Under the pieces are notes generated by a model. It saw only the letters and a list, made by a program, of their open reading frames with translations. It was not told the DNA's origin and did not search any database. A program made the position numbers and the translations under genes. A DNA stretch of 64,000 nucleotides from DSNY01 sp040752195 (lineage in GTDB: Bacteria > Pseudomonadota > Gammaproteobacteria > Burkholderiales > Burkholderiaceae_F), in contig JBFMFC010000005.1 of the NCBI GenBank assembly GCA_040752195.1, forward strand, positions 62,001-126,000, given 5' to 3'. Positions within the stretch are counted from its first letter, which is position 1. The number at the start of each line of letters is the position of its first letter. This document shows, one piece after another, positions 17,060 through 28,149 of this stretch.

Positions 17060-17635
17060 TTGACAGGGGTTACGAAGGAGTTGTACGCGCTGATCGAGCG
17101 CACGGTCGAAGGGCTCGACTATGAGCTGGTCGACGTCGAGCGCGCGGGGCACGGCTTGTTGCGCGTGACGCTCGACGCACCGGCGGCAGGCGGCGTGACG
17201 GTCGAGGACTGCGAGCGCGTGAGCCACCAGTTGACGCACCTGTTCGCGGTCGAAGGCGTGGACTACGACCGGCTTGAAGTGTCGTCGCCGGGTGTCGATC
17301 GGCGGCTTGCGAAGCGGCGTGACTTCGAGCGCTTCGCCGGAGCGCAGGTGCAGGTGCAGTTGCTGGTGCCGGTCGGCGGGCGCCGGCGCTTTCGCGGGCG
17401 GCTGCTCGGGGTGGCGGGCGCGGACGGTCAGGAGCGTGTGCGGATGGAACTGTCGCCCGACGATGCGGACGGGCGATCGGCCGCGGCCCGGCGAGTGAAA
17501 GGGCGTGCATCCGAAAGGAAACGGGGCATGCCGGACGAATTGGCGGCACCGCCGCAGACGATCGAGTTCGCGCTCGCGGATCTCGGCCGTGCGCGGCTGG
17601 TGCCGGTGCTGAACTTCAGGAGCGGGCAAAAATGA
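17060..17635 (+). CDS. rimP: Ribosome maturation factor RimP
   Basis: A 191-residue RimP, needed to mature the 30S subunit. The N-terminal domain runs from ALIERTVEGLDYELVDVER to EGVDYDRLEVSSPGVDRRL, and the C-terminal Sm-like domain ends in ARLVPVLNFR. A basic insertion of about 30 residues (near 135-165, RRVKGRASERKRG) is longer than in the Burkholderia protein. There is no ATG: TTG 17060 is chosen because GGAG at 17048-17051 lies 8 bases upstream. TTG 17081 is the alternative, but its AAGGAG is immediately adjacent with no spacer. The stop overlaps the nusA ATG by 3 bases. Confidence 0.9.
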   Translation: MTGVTKELYALIERTVEGLDYELVDVERAGHGLLRVTLDAPAAGGVTVEDCERVSHQLTHLFAVEGVDYDRLEVSSPGVDRRLAKRRDFERFAGAQVQVQLLVPVGGRRRFRGRLLGVAGADGQERVRMELSPDDADGRSAAARRVKGRASERKRGMPDELAAPPQTIEFALADLGRARLVPVLNFRSGQK

Positions 17636-19134
17636 GCCGTGAAATTCTGCTGTTGGTCGACGCGCTCGCGCGCGAGAAGAACGTTCCGCGCGAGATCGTG
17701 TTCGGCGCCCTCGAGTCGGCGCTCGCCGCGGCGACCAAGAAGCTGTTCCACGAGGAGGACGTGGAGATCCGCGTCGCGGTCGACCGCGAAACCGGCGACT
17801 ACGAGGCCTACCGGCGCTGGCTCGTCGTGCCCGACGAGGCCGGCCTGCAGGAGCCCGGCCACCAGATTCTCCTGTCGGAAGCACGCGAGCAGATCCCCGA
17901 CATCGAGGTCGGCGAGTACATCGAGGAGCAGCTTCCGAAGCAGGAAGTCACCACCGGCCGCCGTTTCGCGCAGGACACCAAGCAGGTGATCCTGCAGAAG
18001 ATCCGCGACGCCGAGCGCGAGCAGCTCCTGCAGGAGTTCCTGGCGCGCGGTGACCAGGTCGTCAGCGGCACGATCAAGCGGATGGACAAGGGCGACGCGA
18101 TCGTCGAGATCGGCAAGATCGAGGCGCGGCTGCCGCGCTCCGAGATGATCCCGAAAGAGAACCTGCGCATCGGCGACCGCGTGCGCGCGTACGTGGCCAA
18201 GATCGACCGGCAGGCGCGCGGCCCGCAGGTGATCCTGTCGCGCACCTCGCCCGAGTTTCTGAAGAAGCTGTTCGAGCTGGAAGTGCCGGAGATCGAGCAG
18301 GGGCTGCTCGTCATCAAGTCCGCGGCGCGCGATCCGGGGGTGCGCGCCAAGATCGCCGTGTGGACCAACGACCGCCGGATCGATCCGATCGGCACGTGCG
18401 TCGGCATGCGCGGCTCGCGCGTGCAGGCGGTGACCAACGAGCTGGCGGGCGAGCGCGTCGACATCGTCCTCTGGTCCGACGATCCGGCACAGTTCGTGAT
18501 CGGCGCGCTCGCGCCGGCGAACGTCAGCTCGATCGTCGTCGACGAGGACAAGCACGCGATGGACGTCGTCGTCGACGAGGACAACCTGGCGATCGCGATC
18601 GGTCGCGGCGGGCAGAACGTGCGGCTGGCTTCCGAGCTGACCGGCTGGCAGATCAACATCATGACCGCCGAGGAGGCGCAGCAGAAGCAGCGGGGCGAGC
18701 AGGAAGCCACACGCGCGCTTTTCATGGAGAAGCTCGACGTCGACGAGGAGATCGCCAACATCCTGATTGCCGAGGGCTTCTCCACGCTCGACGAGATCGC
18801 CTACGTGCCGGTCAACGAACTGCTCGAGATCGAGGCGTTCGACGAGGAGACCGTCGAGGAGCTGCGCACGCGCGCGCGCAACGCGTTGCTGACGGAGGCG
18901 ATCGCTCGCGAGGAGAACCTCGAGAAGGTCGAGCCGGCGCTGCTCGAGCTGGAGGGCATGGACAAGGAGCTGGCGGCCAAGCTTGCCGCCAACAACATCA
19001 ACACGCGCGACGACCTGGGCGAACTGGCGGTCGACGAGCTGGTCGAGATGACCGGCATCGACGAGGAGCGCGCCAAGAAGCTGATCATGGCGGCGCGCGC
19101 GCACTGGTTCGCCGAAGAGACGAGCAGCAAGTGA
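17632..19134 (+). CDS. nusA: Transcription termination/antitermination factor NusA
   Basis: A 500-residue NusA with the full domain order: N-terminal RNA-polymerase-binding domain (MSREILLLVDALAREKNVP), S1 domain (about 130-200), two KH domains (GMRGSRVQAVTNELAGERVDI; AIGRGGQNVRLASELTGW) and two C-terminal acidic repeats of about 70 residues with helix-hairpin-helix motifs. Two such repeats are typical of proteobacterial NusA. It modulates pausing, termination and antitermination. The ATG overlaps the rimP stop. It probably feeds back on its own leader terminator, which is inference. Confidence 0.97.
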   Translation: MSREILLLVDALAREKNVPREIVFGALESALAAATKKLFHEEDVEIRVAVDRETGDYEAYRRWLVVPDEAGLQEPGHQILLSEAREQIPDIEVGEYIEEQLPKQEVTTGRRFAQDTKQVILQKIRDAEREQLLQEFLARGDQVVSGTIKRMDKGDAIVEIGKIEARLPRSEMIPKENLRIGDRVRAYVAKIDRQARGPQVILSRTSPEFLKKLFELEVPEIEQGLLVIKSAARDPGVRAKIAVWTNDRRIDPIGTCVGMRGSRVQAVTNELAGERVDIVLWSDDPAQFVIGALAPANVSSIVVDEDKHAMDVVVDEDNLAIAIGRGGQNVRLASELTGWQINIMTAEEAQQKQRGEQEATRALFMEKLDVDEEIANILIAEGFSTLDEIAYVPVNELLEIEAFDEETVEELRTRARNALLTEAIAREENLEKVEPALLELEGMDKELAAKLAANNINTRDDLGELAVDELVEMTGIDEERAKKLIMAARAHWFAEETSSK

Positions 19135-19197
19135 TGGACGGCCACTGACCGACACGACGCAGGGCCGAAGCAACCAAGCAGCGAGGGACGATCATCT

Positions 19198-21921
19198 ATG
19201 CCGAGCAACACCGTTTCCCAGTTCGCCGCGGAACTGAAGGTTCCGCCGCAGCTGCTGCTCGAACAACTGCGCGCTGCCGGCGTCAACAAGAAGGCCGAGA
19301 GCGACGCGCTGACCGAAGACGACAAGGCGCGCCTGTTGGACTCGCTGCGCAAGGCGCACGGCGCCGAGGCGCCCGAGAAGAAGAAGATCACGCTGACGCG
19401 CAAGCAGACCACCGAAATCAAGCAGGCCGACGGCACCGGGCGCGCGCGAACGATCCAGGTCGAGGTGCGCAAGAAGCGCGTCTTCGTCAAGCGCGACGAG
19501 GCGGCCGCGGCCGAACCCGAGGCGCCGCCGGCTGCTGCGCCGGCGCCGGTGATCGACGCCGCGGAACTCGCGAAGCGCGAAGAAGAGGCGCGCCGTGCGG
19601 CCGAGCTGGTCGCGCGCCAGATGGCCGAAGCCAAGGAACGCGCCGAACGCGCCCAGCGCGAGGTGCAGCAGGCGCAGCGGCAGGAGCAGGAAGCGCTCGA
19701 CGCCGCCAAGGAGCGCGAAGCCGCGGCCAACGCCGAGGTCGAACGCATCCGTGCCGAGCAGCGCGCCGCCGACGAGGCCGCGAAGCAGGCGCAGCTCGCG
19801 CAGGAACGCGCGCGCCGCGCCGTCGAGGAAGAGGTCGCGGCGATCAAGAGCATGATGACGGCGCCGAAGAAAGTGCTGAAGGCGCCGACCACCGAAGGCA
19901 CGCTGCACAAACCGGCGGCGAAGGCCGAGGTCAAGTCGGCCGAAGCGAAGAAGGAAGAGAAGAAACCGGGCGTCAAGGAGGTCAAGTCGGGCAAGCTCGC
20001 GTCGAGCTGGTCCGAGGACGCAGCCAAGAAGCGCGCGCTGAAGACCCGCGGCGACGCGCTCGGGGGGGCGGCCGGCTGGCGCGGTCCGAAGGGCAGGAAC
20101 CGGCATGGCCGCGAAGAGCGCGGCGAGGAACGCGCTGCGCCGATGCCCGCCGAGCCGATCGTGCGCGAGATCAGCGTGCCCGAGACGATCACGGTCGCCG
20201 ACCTCGCGCACAAGATGGCCGTGAAGGCTTCCGAGGTCATCAAGGTGCTGATGAAGCTCGGGCAGATGGTGACGATCAACCAGGTGCTCGATCAGGACAC
20301 GGCGATGATCGTGGTCACCGAGCTGGGGCACACGCCGGTCGCGGCGAAGCTCGACTCGCCCGAGGCGATGCTGGCCGAGCCCGAGGCCGGCGCCGCGACC
20401 GAAGCGGTGGCCGAACCGCGTCCGCCGGTCGTGACGATCATGGGTCACGTCGACCACGGCAAGACCTCGCTGCTCGACTACATCCGCCGCACCAAGGTCG
20501 CCGCGGGCGAGGCCGGCGGGATCACGCAGCACATCGGCGCCTACCACGTCGAGACGCCGCGCGGGATCGTCACCTTCCTCGACACGCCGGGCCACGAGGC
20601 GTTCACGGCGATGCGCGCGCGCGGCGCCAAGGCGACCGACATCGTCGTGCTGGTCGTCGCAGCCGACGACGGCGTGATGCCGCAGACCCGCGAGGCGATC
20701 GCGCACGCCAGAGCCGCGGGCGTGCCGATCGTCGTCGCGCTGAACAAGATCGACAAGCCCGAGGCCAACCCCGAGCGGGTCAAGCAGGAGCTGGTCGCCG
20801 AAGGCGTCGTGCCGGAAGAGTACGGCGGCGACTCGCCGTTCATCCCGGTGTCGGCAAAGACCGGCCAGGGCGTCGACGAGTTGCTGGAAAACGTGCTGCT
20901 GCAGGCCGAAGTGCTCGAACTGAAGGCGGTGAAGAACGGGCCGGCCAAGGGCCTGATCATCGAGTCGCGGCTGGACAAGGGCCGCGGACCGGTGGCCACC
21001 GTGCTCGTCCAGAGCGGGACGCTGAAGCGCGGCGACGTCGTGCTCGCCGGCGCCTGCTTCGGCCGCGTGCGCGCGATGCTCGACGAGAACGGCAAGCCGA
21101 TCCAGGAGGCGGGGCCGTCGATCCCTGTCGAGATCGTCGGCCTGTCGGACGTGCCGTCGGCCGGCGACGAGTTGATCGTGCTCGGCGACGAACGCAAGGC
21201 ACGCGAGATCGCGCTGTACCGGCAGGGCAAGTTCCGCGACACCAAGCTCGCCAAGCAGCAGGCCGCCAAGCTCGAGAACGTGTTCGAGCAGATGGGCGAG
21301 GGCCAGGCGCGCACGTTGCCGCTGATCATCAAGGCCGACGTGCAGGGTTCGCAGGAAGCGCTCGTGCACGCGCTCACCAAGCTGTCGACCGACGAGGTCA
21401 AGGTGCAGGTCGTGCACGCGCAGGTCGGCGGCATCACCGAGAGCGATGTCAACCTCGCGCTGGCCTCGAAGGCCGTCATCATCGGCTTCAATGTCCGCGC
21501 CGACCAGCAGGCGCGCAAGCTCGCCGAGAGCAACGGCATCCAGATCCGCTACTACAACATCATCTACGACGCGGTCGACGATGTGAAGGCGGCGCTGTCC
21601 GGGCTGCTCGCGCCCGAGCAGCGCGAACAGGTGCTGGGCCTGGTCGAGATCCGGCAGATCTTCCGCGTGCCGAAGGTCGGCGTCGTCGCCGGCTGCATGG
21701 TGCTCGACGGCGTGGTCAAGCGCACCGCCAATGCGCGGCTGCTGCGCGACAACGTCGTGATCTGGACCGGCGAGCTGTCGTCGCTGAAGCGCTTCAAGGA
21801 CGACGTGAAGGAAGTCAAGGCCGGGTTCGAGTGCGGTCTGTCGCTGAAGGGTTACGACGACATCAAGGAAGGCGACCAGCTCGAGATCTTCGAGCTGCAG
21901 GAAGTCGCCCGGACACTGTAG
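19198..21921 (+). CDS. infB: Translation initiation factor IF-2
   Basis: A 907-residue IF-2. The N-terminal IF2_N domain (VSQFAAELKVPPQLLLEQLRAAGVNK) is followed by a long charged Ala/Glu/Lys/Arg coiled region (about 100-300) and a second IF2_N-like domain (ETITVADLAHKMAVKASEVIKVLMKLG). The GTPase core carries G1 GHVDHGKTS, G3 DTPGHEAF and G4 NKID. Domains II to IV end in the fMet-tRNA binding C2 domain. It places initiator tRNA on the 30S subunit with GTP. It starts 63 bases after nusA with a GAGGGA site upstream. Confidence 0.97.
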   Translation: MPSNTVSQFAAELKVPPQLLLEQLRAAGVNKKAESDALTEDDKARLLDSLRKAHGAEAPEKKKITLTRKQTTEIKQADGTGRARTIQVEVRKKRVFVKRDEAAAAEPEAPPAAAPAPVIDAAELAKREEEARRAAELVARQMAEAKERAERAQREVQQAQRQEQEALDAAKEREAAANAEVERIRAEQRAADEAAKQAQLAQERARRAVEEEVAAIKSMMTAPKKVLKAPTTEGTLHKPAAKAEVKSAEAKKEEKKPGVKEVKSGKLASSWSEDAAKKRALKTRGDALGGAAGWRGPKGRNRHGREERGEERAAPMPAEPIVREISVPETITVADLAHKMAVKASEVIKVLMKLGQMVTINQVLDQDTAMIVVTELGHTPVAAKLDSPEAMLAEPEAGAATEAVAEPRPPVVTIMGHVDHGKTSLLDYIRRTKVAAGEAGGITQHIGAYHVETPRGIVTFLDTPGHEAFTAMRARGAKATDIVVLVVAADDGVMPQTREAIAHARAAGVPIVVALNKIDKPEANPERVKQELVAEGVVPEEYGGDSPFIPVSAKTGQGVDELLENVLLQAEVLELKAVKNGPAKGLIIESRLDKGRGPVATVLVQSGTLKRGDVVLAGACFGRVRAMLDENGKPIQEAGPSIPVEIVGLSDVPSAGDELIVLGDERKAREIALYRQGKFRDTKLAKQQAAKLENVFEQMGEGQARTLPLIIKADVQGSQEALVHALTKLSTDEVKVQVVHAQVGGITESDVNLALASKAVIIGFNVRADQQARKLAESNGIQIRYYNIIYDAVDDVKAALSGLLAPEQREQVLGLVEIRQIFRVPKVGVVAGCMVLDGVVKRTANARLLRDNVVIWTGELSSLKRFKDDVKEVKAGFECGLSLKGYDDIKEGDQLEIFELQEVARTL

Positions 21922-21949
21922 CCGCGGGTGCTGCCGCGGGCGGACGCAA

Positions 21950-22348
21950 ATGCGCCAAAGTGCGAAGAAACCCCAGCGCGGCCAGCGCATCGCCGACCAG
22001 ATCCAGCGCGATCTGGCCGAGATGATCCAGCGCGAGATCCCGCTCTCGCGCGCCGGACTCGTCACCGTCAGCGGGGTCGAGATCACGCCCGACTACGCGC
22101 ATGCGAAGGTCTACTTCACGGTGCTCGGCGGCGACCCCGAGGCTGCGGCGAAGCTGCTCAACGACAAGGCAGGCTACTTCCATTCGCTGCTGTTCAAGCG
22201 GCTGCAGATCCACACGGTGCCGGCGCTGAAGTTCGTGCACGACGCTTCGGTCGAGAAAGGCTTCGAGATCGACAAACTGATCGCCGACGCCGTCGCGCCC
22301 GGCACGCCGAAGCCGACGCCTCGTCCCGAGTCCGACGACGGGGAATGA
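21950..22348 (+). CDS. rbfA: Ribosome-binding factor A
   Basis: A 132-residue RbfA: a KH-like fold (QRIADQIQRDLAEMIQREI, then VTVSGVEITPDYAHAKVYFTVLGG and RLQIHTVPALKFVHDASVEKG) with a Pro-rich tail. It binds free 30S subunits and is needed for 16S 5'-end maturation and cold adaptation. It lies 28 bases after infB and 7 bases before truB in the usual order. Confidence 0.96.
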   Translation: MRQSAKKPQRGQRIADQIQRDLAEMIQREIPLSRAGLVTVSGVEITPDYAHAKVYFTVLGGDPEAAAKLLNDKAGYFHSLLFKRLQIHTVPALKFVHDASVEKGFEIDKLIADAVAPGTPKPTPRPESDDGE

Positions 22349-22355
22349 GGCGGCC

Positions 22356-23270
22356 GTGCCGAGACGACGTAAGGGCGACGCCGTCGACGGCGTGCTGCTG
22401 CTCGACAAACCGGGCGGCATCACCAGCAACCAGGCACTGCAGACGGCGCGCCGGCTGCTGAACGCGGCCAAGGCCGGTCACACCGGGACGCTCGACCCGA
22501 TGGCGACGGGGCTGCTGCCGCTCGTCTTCGGCGAAGCGACGAAGTTCTCCGCCGACTTGCTCGATGCCGGCAAGGCGTACGAAGCGACGATCGTGCTGGG
22601 CGTTCGCACGGCCACCGGCGATGCCGAGGGCGAGATCGTCGAGACGAGGCCGGTCGGGGTGGGGCGCGCGCAGCTCGAGGCCGCGCTGGCGCGCTTTGCC
22701 GGGACGATCGAGCAGACGCCGCCGATGCACTCGGCGCTGAAGCGAGACGGCCGGCCGCTGTACGAGTACGCGCGCCGCGGCATCGAGGTCGAGCGTGCGG
22801 CACGCAGCGTGCGGATCGACCGCATCGAGCTGCTCGGTTTCGAAGGCACGCAGGTGCGCATCGCGATCGCCTGCAGCAAGGGCACCTACGTGCGTACGCT
22901 TGCGGAGGACATCGGCGCGGCGCTCGGCTGCGGGGCGCACCTGGCCGCGCTCCGCCGGACGCGCGTTGGCCGCATGACGCTCGAGCGCGCCGTCACGCTC
23001 GCTGCGCTCGAAGCGATGCCGGCGGCGGTGCGGCGCGAGTGGCTGCTGCCGGTCGACGCGCTGCTGCAGGACGTGCCGCGCGTCGATCTGGGCGATCGGC
23101 AGGCGGCGCTGTTCGCGCGCGGCGGCCAGCTCGATCTGGGCGCGCTGCGCGAGGCGCCGGGACGCCGCCGCGTGTATGGACCGGGCGCAAGGCTGCTCGG
23201 CGTGGCCGAGCTGGACGAGCACGGGGTGCTGAATCCGCGCCGGCTGATCGCCGGCGACAGCCCCGGCTGA
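22356..23270 (+). CDS. truB: tRNA pseudouridine(55) synthase TruB
   Basis: A 304-residue TruB. The catalytic Asp sits in GHTGTLDPMATGLLPLVFGEATKF; other family motifs are VDGVLLLDKPGGITSN, QTPPMHSALKRDGRPLYEYARRG and CSKGTYVRTLAEDIGAALG. The C-terminal part carries a PUA-like domain. It makes pseudouridine 55 in the T-loop of tRNAs. The start codon is GTG at 22356. Confidence 0.96.
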   Translation: MPRRRKGDAVDGVLLLDKPGGITSNQALQTARRLLNAAKAGHTGTLDPMATGLLPLVFGEATKFSADLLDAGKAYEATIVLGVRTATGDAEGEIVETRPVGVGRAQLEAALARFAGTIEQTPPMHSALKRDGRPLYEYARRGIEVERAARSVRIDRIELLGFEGTQVRIAIACSKGTYVRTLAEDIGAALGCGAHLAALRRTRVGRMTLERAVTLAALEAMPAAVRREWLLPVDALLQDVPRVDLGDRQAALFARGGQLDLGALREAPGRRRVYGPGARLLGVAELDEHGVLNPRRLIAGDSPG

Positions 23271-23349
23271 GGGTGTCGTCGCGGCCCGGCGTGCGGCCCG
23301 CGCGGGCGGGCTGCGGCAGCGACCCGATCGAACGCAACGAATACATGGA

Positions 23350-23367
23350 CCCCGGCGTGTGCCGGGG
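23350..23367 (+). repeat. Hairpin upstream of typA
   Basis: CCCCGGC (23350-23356) and GCCGGGG (23361-23367) form a perfect 7-bp stem with loop GTGT, 29 bases before the typA start. No T-run follows, so it is not a standard terminator. It may stabilise the mRNA or mark a processing site between truB and typA. Confidence 0.45.
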
Positions 23368-23395
23368 CGACGGACGAATCGAACAGGACGGTCTC

Positions 23396-25224
<1,829 letters not shown>

Positions 25225-25228
<4 letters not shown>

Positions 25229-26133
25229 GCGACCGCGCAGCGCGGCACGCGCATCGGCGCGCGCTCGCGCTGATGGTCGCCGCGCCGGTCCTGTGGAGCA
25301 TGGCGGGTGTGGTCACGCGGCAGCTCTCCCCCGAGCTGCAGCAGCACGGCCGCTTCGAGATCACGCTGTGGCGCAGCGCATTCGCCGCGCTGTTCGTCGG
25401 CGGCTATCTCGCCTTCTTCAAGCGCGACCTCGCCGGCAGCGTCGCCCGCGCGGGCGGTGCCGGGCTGCTGTCCGGGCTGATGTGGAGCGCGATGTTCTGC
25501 TGCTTCATGCTGGCGCTGACGCTGACCACGGTCGCCAACACGCTGATCGTGCTGGCGGTCGCGCCGCTGACGACGGCGCTGCTGGCGTGGGCCGTGTTGC
25601 GCGCGGCGGTGCCGGCGCACACCTGGGTCGCGATCGCGTTTGCCGCGCTCGGCATCGCCTGGATGTTCGCCGAAGGTCTGCGGTTCGAGGCGGACCGGCA
25701 TGTGCTCGGGATGGCGATCGCTTTCGGCGTTCCGCTGGCCTCGGCGATCAACGTCGTCACGCTGAAGAAGCGCGGCGATTCGGTCGACCTCATTCCGGCG
25801 GTTTTCATCGGCGGCGTGCTTTCCGCGTTGCTGATGCTGCCGTTCGCGCTGCCGTTCCGTGCCGAGCTGCGCGACCTGCTGCTGCTGGCGCTGCTCGGCT
25901 TCTTCCAGCTCGGGCTGCCGTGCATGCTGATGGTGGCCGCGGCGCGGCACCTGGCGGCCGCCGAAGTGGCGCTGCTCGCGATGCTCGAAGTGCTGCTCGG
26001 CCCGCTTTGGGCTTGGCTCGGTGCGGCCGAAGTGCCGTCGCCGTCGACGCTCGTGGGGGGCGCTGTCGTGCTCGCGGCGCTCGTGTTCAACGTGGTCGGC
26101 GCGCGCGGCGTCCGCGCGAATCCCATCGGCTAA
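25225..26133 (+). CDS. EamA-family (drug/metabolite) transporter
   Basis: A 302-residue membrane protein with ten predicted helices arranged as two EamA repeats (the first opens with LMVAAPVLWSMAGVVTRQL, the second near ALPFRAELRDLLLLALLGF). The family exports small metabolites or drugs across the inner membrane; the substrate cannot be inferred. The GTG start overlaps the typA stop (GTGA), so it is likely cotranscribed and translationally coupled to typA. Confidence 0.85.
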
Positions 26134-26142
26134 GCTCGCGCC

Positions 26143-26916
26143 ATGGCCGAAGCCGCGACGGTCCGCGTTCGCACGGTGCCGATCGGCGCACCGCTGCAGT
26201 GGGTCGCGCTCGGGTGGCGCGACTTTCGCCGCTGCCCGGGCGCCGGGCTCGTGCACGGCGCTTTCGTCGCCGTCGGCGGCTGGGTCGTGCTCGCGCTGTC
26301 CTTCAGGTACTGGTGGCTTGCGCCGGGCGCATTCTCGGGTTTCGTGATCGTCGGGCCGATCCTGGCGACCGGGCTGTACGAACTGAGCCGGCTCATCGGG
26401 CGCGGAGAGTCGCCGGGTCTGTCGCACGCGATCGCCGCGTGGCGGCGCGGGACCTGGCAGCTCGTGCAACTCGGGCTGCTGCTGTCGGTGCTCGGGACGC
26501 TGTGGGTGGTCGGCTCCGCGATCCTGTTCAAGCTGTTCGTCAAGGTGCCGCTGCGCGGGCCGCTCGACTTCCTGCGCTACGCGGCGATCGAACAGGGCAA
26601 CGTGCTGTTCCTGCTGTGGGCGGTCCTCGGCGGGCTCGGCGTGGCGATCGTTTTCTCGATCACGGCCGTTTCGCCGCCGCTGCTGCTCGGCCGGCGCATC
26701 GGGCTGAAGGCCGCCCTGCTGGCCAGCGTGCGCGCGGTCGGCGACAACCCGGGCCCGATGCTGATCTGGGCGCTCGTGATCCTGGTCGCGACGTCGCTGT
26801 CGATCGCGACCGCGATGGCGGGATTCCTGATCACCGTCCCGGTGATCGGTCACGCGACCTGGCACGCCTATCGCGCGCTGATCGACGCTTCCGATCTGCC
26901 GCTGCGCAACGAGTGA
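26143..26916 (+). CDS. DUF2189 integral membrane protein
   Basis: A 257-residue protein with about six hydrophobic segments. The motif GPILATGLYELSRLIGRGE is characteristic of DUF2189. No enzymatic motif is visible and the function is unknown. It starts 9 bases after the EamA gene and ends 3 bases before the DUF2788 gene, so it is part of the typA-to-dusA gene string. A TAAGCT hexamer ends 6 bases before its ATG, which could be a -10 box for a leaderless transcript, but operon expression explains it as well. Confidence 0.78.
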   Translation: MAEAATVRVRTVPIGAPLQWVALGWRDFRRCPGAGLVHGAFVAVGGWVVLALSFRYWWLAPGAFSGFVIVGPILATGLYELSRLIGRGESPGLSHAIAAWRRGTWQLVQLGLLLSVLGTLWVVGSAILFKLFVKVPLRGPLDFLRYAAIEQGNVLFLLWAVLGGLGVAIVFSITAVSPPLLLGRRIGLKAALLASVRAVGDNPGPMLIWALVILVATSLSIATAMAGFLITVPVIGHATWHAYRALIDASDLPLRNE

Positions 26917-26919
26917 GCG

Positions 26920-27144
26920 ATGGCGGACGGCACGCTCTTTGGTCTGACCGAGAGCCAGATCACCGACATCGGCATGACCTGGGGCGTGGGCGGCTTCATC
27001 GCCTTCATGCTGTTCATCATCTGGAAGCTCGCGCGCGACTCGAAGGCCGGCCGCTTCGGCACTTTCGTGCTGTTCTTCGTGCTCGCCTTCGGCATCCTCG
27101 GCTTCGTCGCCAAGAGCGTCATCCAATGGTTCCTGCAGCGATGA
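26920..27144 (+). CDS. DUF2788 small membrane protein
   Basis: A 74-residue protein with two hydrophobic helices (about 22-40 and 48-68) separated by a short basic loop (KLARDSKAGR). It matches the DUF2788 family of betaproteobacterial and gammaproteobacterial small membrane proteins with no known function. The stop overlaps the dusA start (ATGA), so it is translationally linked to dusA. Confidence 0.75.
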   Translation: MADGTLFGLTESQITDIGMTWGVGGFIAFMLFIIWKLARDSKAGRFGTFVLFFVLAFGILGFVAKSVIQWFLQR

Positions 27145-28130
27145 GTCCGTGGCGCTTCTGCGTAGCGCCGATGCTCGACTGGACCGACCGGCACTGCCGA
27201 TTTTTCCATCGCACGCTGTCGAAGCGCGCGCGGCTGTACACGGAGATGATCACCACCGGCGCGCTGCTGCACGGCGACGTGGCGCGGCACCTCGACTTCG
27301 ATCCGGCCGAGCATCCGGTCGCATTGCAGCTCGGCGGCAGCGAGCCCGCCGAGCTGGCGCAGTGCGCCCGCCTCGGCGAACGCTGGGGCTACGACGAGAT
27401 CAACCTGAACTGCGGCTGTCCTTCGGAGCGCGTGCAGCGCGGCGCCTTCGGCGCCTGCCTGATGGCCGAGCCGCAGCTCGTCGCCGACTGCATCAGGGCG
27501 ATGCGCGACGCGGTGTCGATCCCGGTGACGGTCAAACAGCGCATCGGGATCGACCGCAACGACGACTACGGCTTCGTCCGCGACTTCGTTGGCGTCTTGT
27601 TCGACGCAGGTTGCCGCGTGTTCATCGTGCACGCGCGCAACGCCTGGCTGAAGGGTCTGAGCCCGAAGGAAAACCGCGAGGTGCCGCCGCTGCGCTACGC
27701 GGTCGTCCATCGCCTGAAGCGCGACTTCGCCGACGCGACGTTCGTGCTCAACGGCGGCATCGAGTCGCTGGCGCAGGCGAGCGCCGAGCTACGGCAACTG
27801 GACGGCGTGATGCTCGGCCGCGCCGCCTACCACGATCCGTACCTGCTGGCTGCGGTCGACTCGGGGCTGTTCGCCGACCCGATGCCGCCGCCGTCGCGCG
27901 AAGCAGTCGTCGCATCGATGGCCGCGTACCTCGCACGACGCGTCGCCGCCGGCGATGCGCCGCGCGCGATCGTCGGACACATGCTCGGCCTGTATCACGG
28001 GCGACCGGGTGCGCGCGCGTGGCGCCGCATGCTGAGCGACCCGGGGTTTCTGGCCCGCGAAGGCGCCGCTGCGCTCGCCGCCACCGCGCGAGCCTTTTCC
28101 GCTCACCGGTCCGAGCGTGCGGCGGCCTGA
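27141..28130 (+). CDS. dusA: tRNA-dihydrouridine(20/20a) synthase DusA
   Basis: A 329-residue FMN enzyme with a TIM barrel and a C-terminal helical domain. The N-terminus (CVAPMLDWTDRHCRFFHR) and ALQLGGSEPAELA are DusA signatures. The catalytic Cys lies in NLNCGCPSERVQRGAFGACLM, and VFIVHARNAWLKGLSPKENR is the DusA-specific segment. It reduces uridine 20/20a in the tRNA D-loop using NADPH. ATG 27141 overlaps the DUF2788 stop by 4 bases. The downstream gene is convergent. Confidence 0.95.
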   Translation: MSPWRFCVAPMLDWTDRHCRFFHRTLSKRARLYTEMITTGALLHGDVARHLDFDPAEHPVALQLGGSEPAELAQCARLGERWGYDEINLNCGCPSERVQRGAFGACLMAEPQLVADCIRAMRDAVSIPVTVKQRIGIDRNDDYGFVRDFVGVLFDAGCRVFIVHARNAWLKGLSPKENREVPPLRYAVVHRLKRDFADATFVLNGGIESLAQASAELRQLDGVMLGRAAYHDPYLLAAVDSGLFADPMPPPSREAVVASMAAYLARRVAAGDAPRAIVGHMLGLYHGRPGARAWRRMLSDPGFLAREGAAALAATARAFSAHRSERAAA

Positions 28131-28149
28131 GCGCGGGCGCGCCACGGTT

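Noticed and set aside
17060..17065. TTGACA as a -35 box for an internal promoter before rimP
   Set aside because: No matching -10 hexamer at 16-18 bases downstream; the position lies at the rimP start and the better promoter is at 16843-16871.
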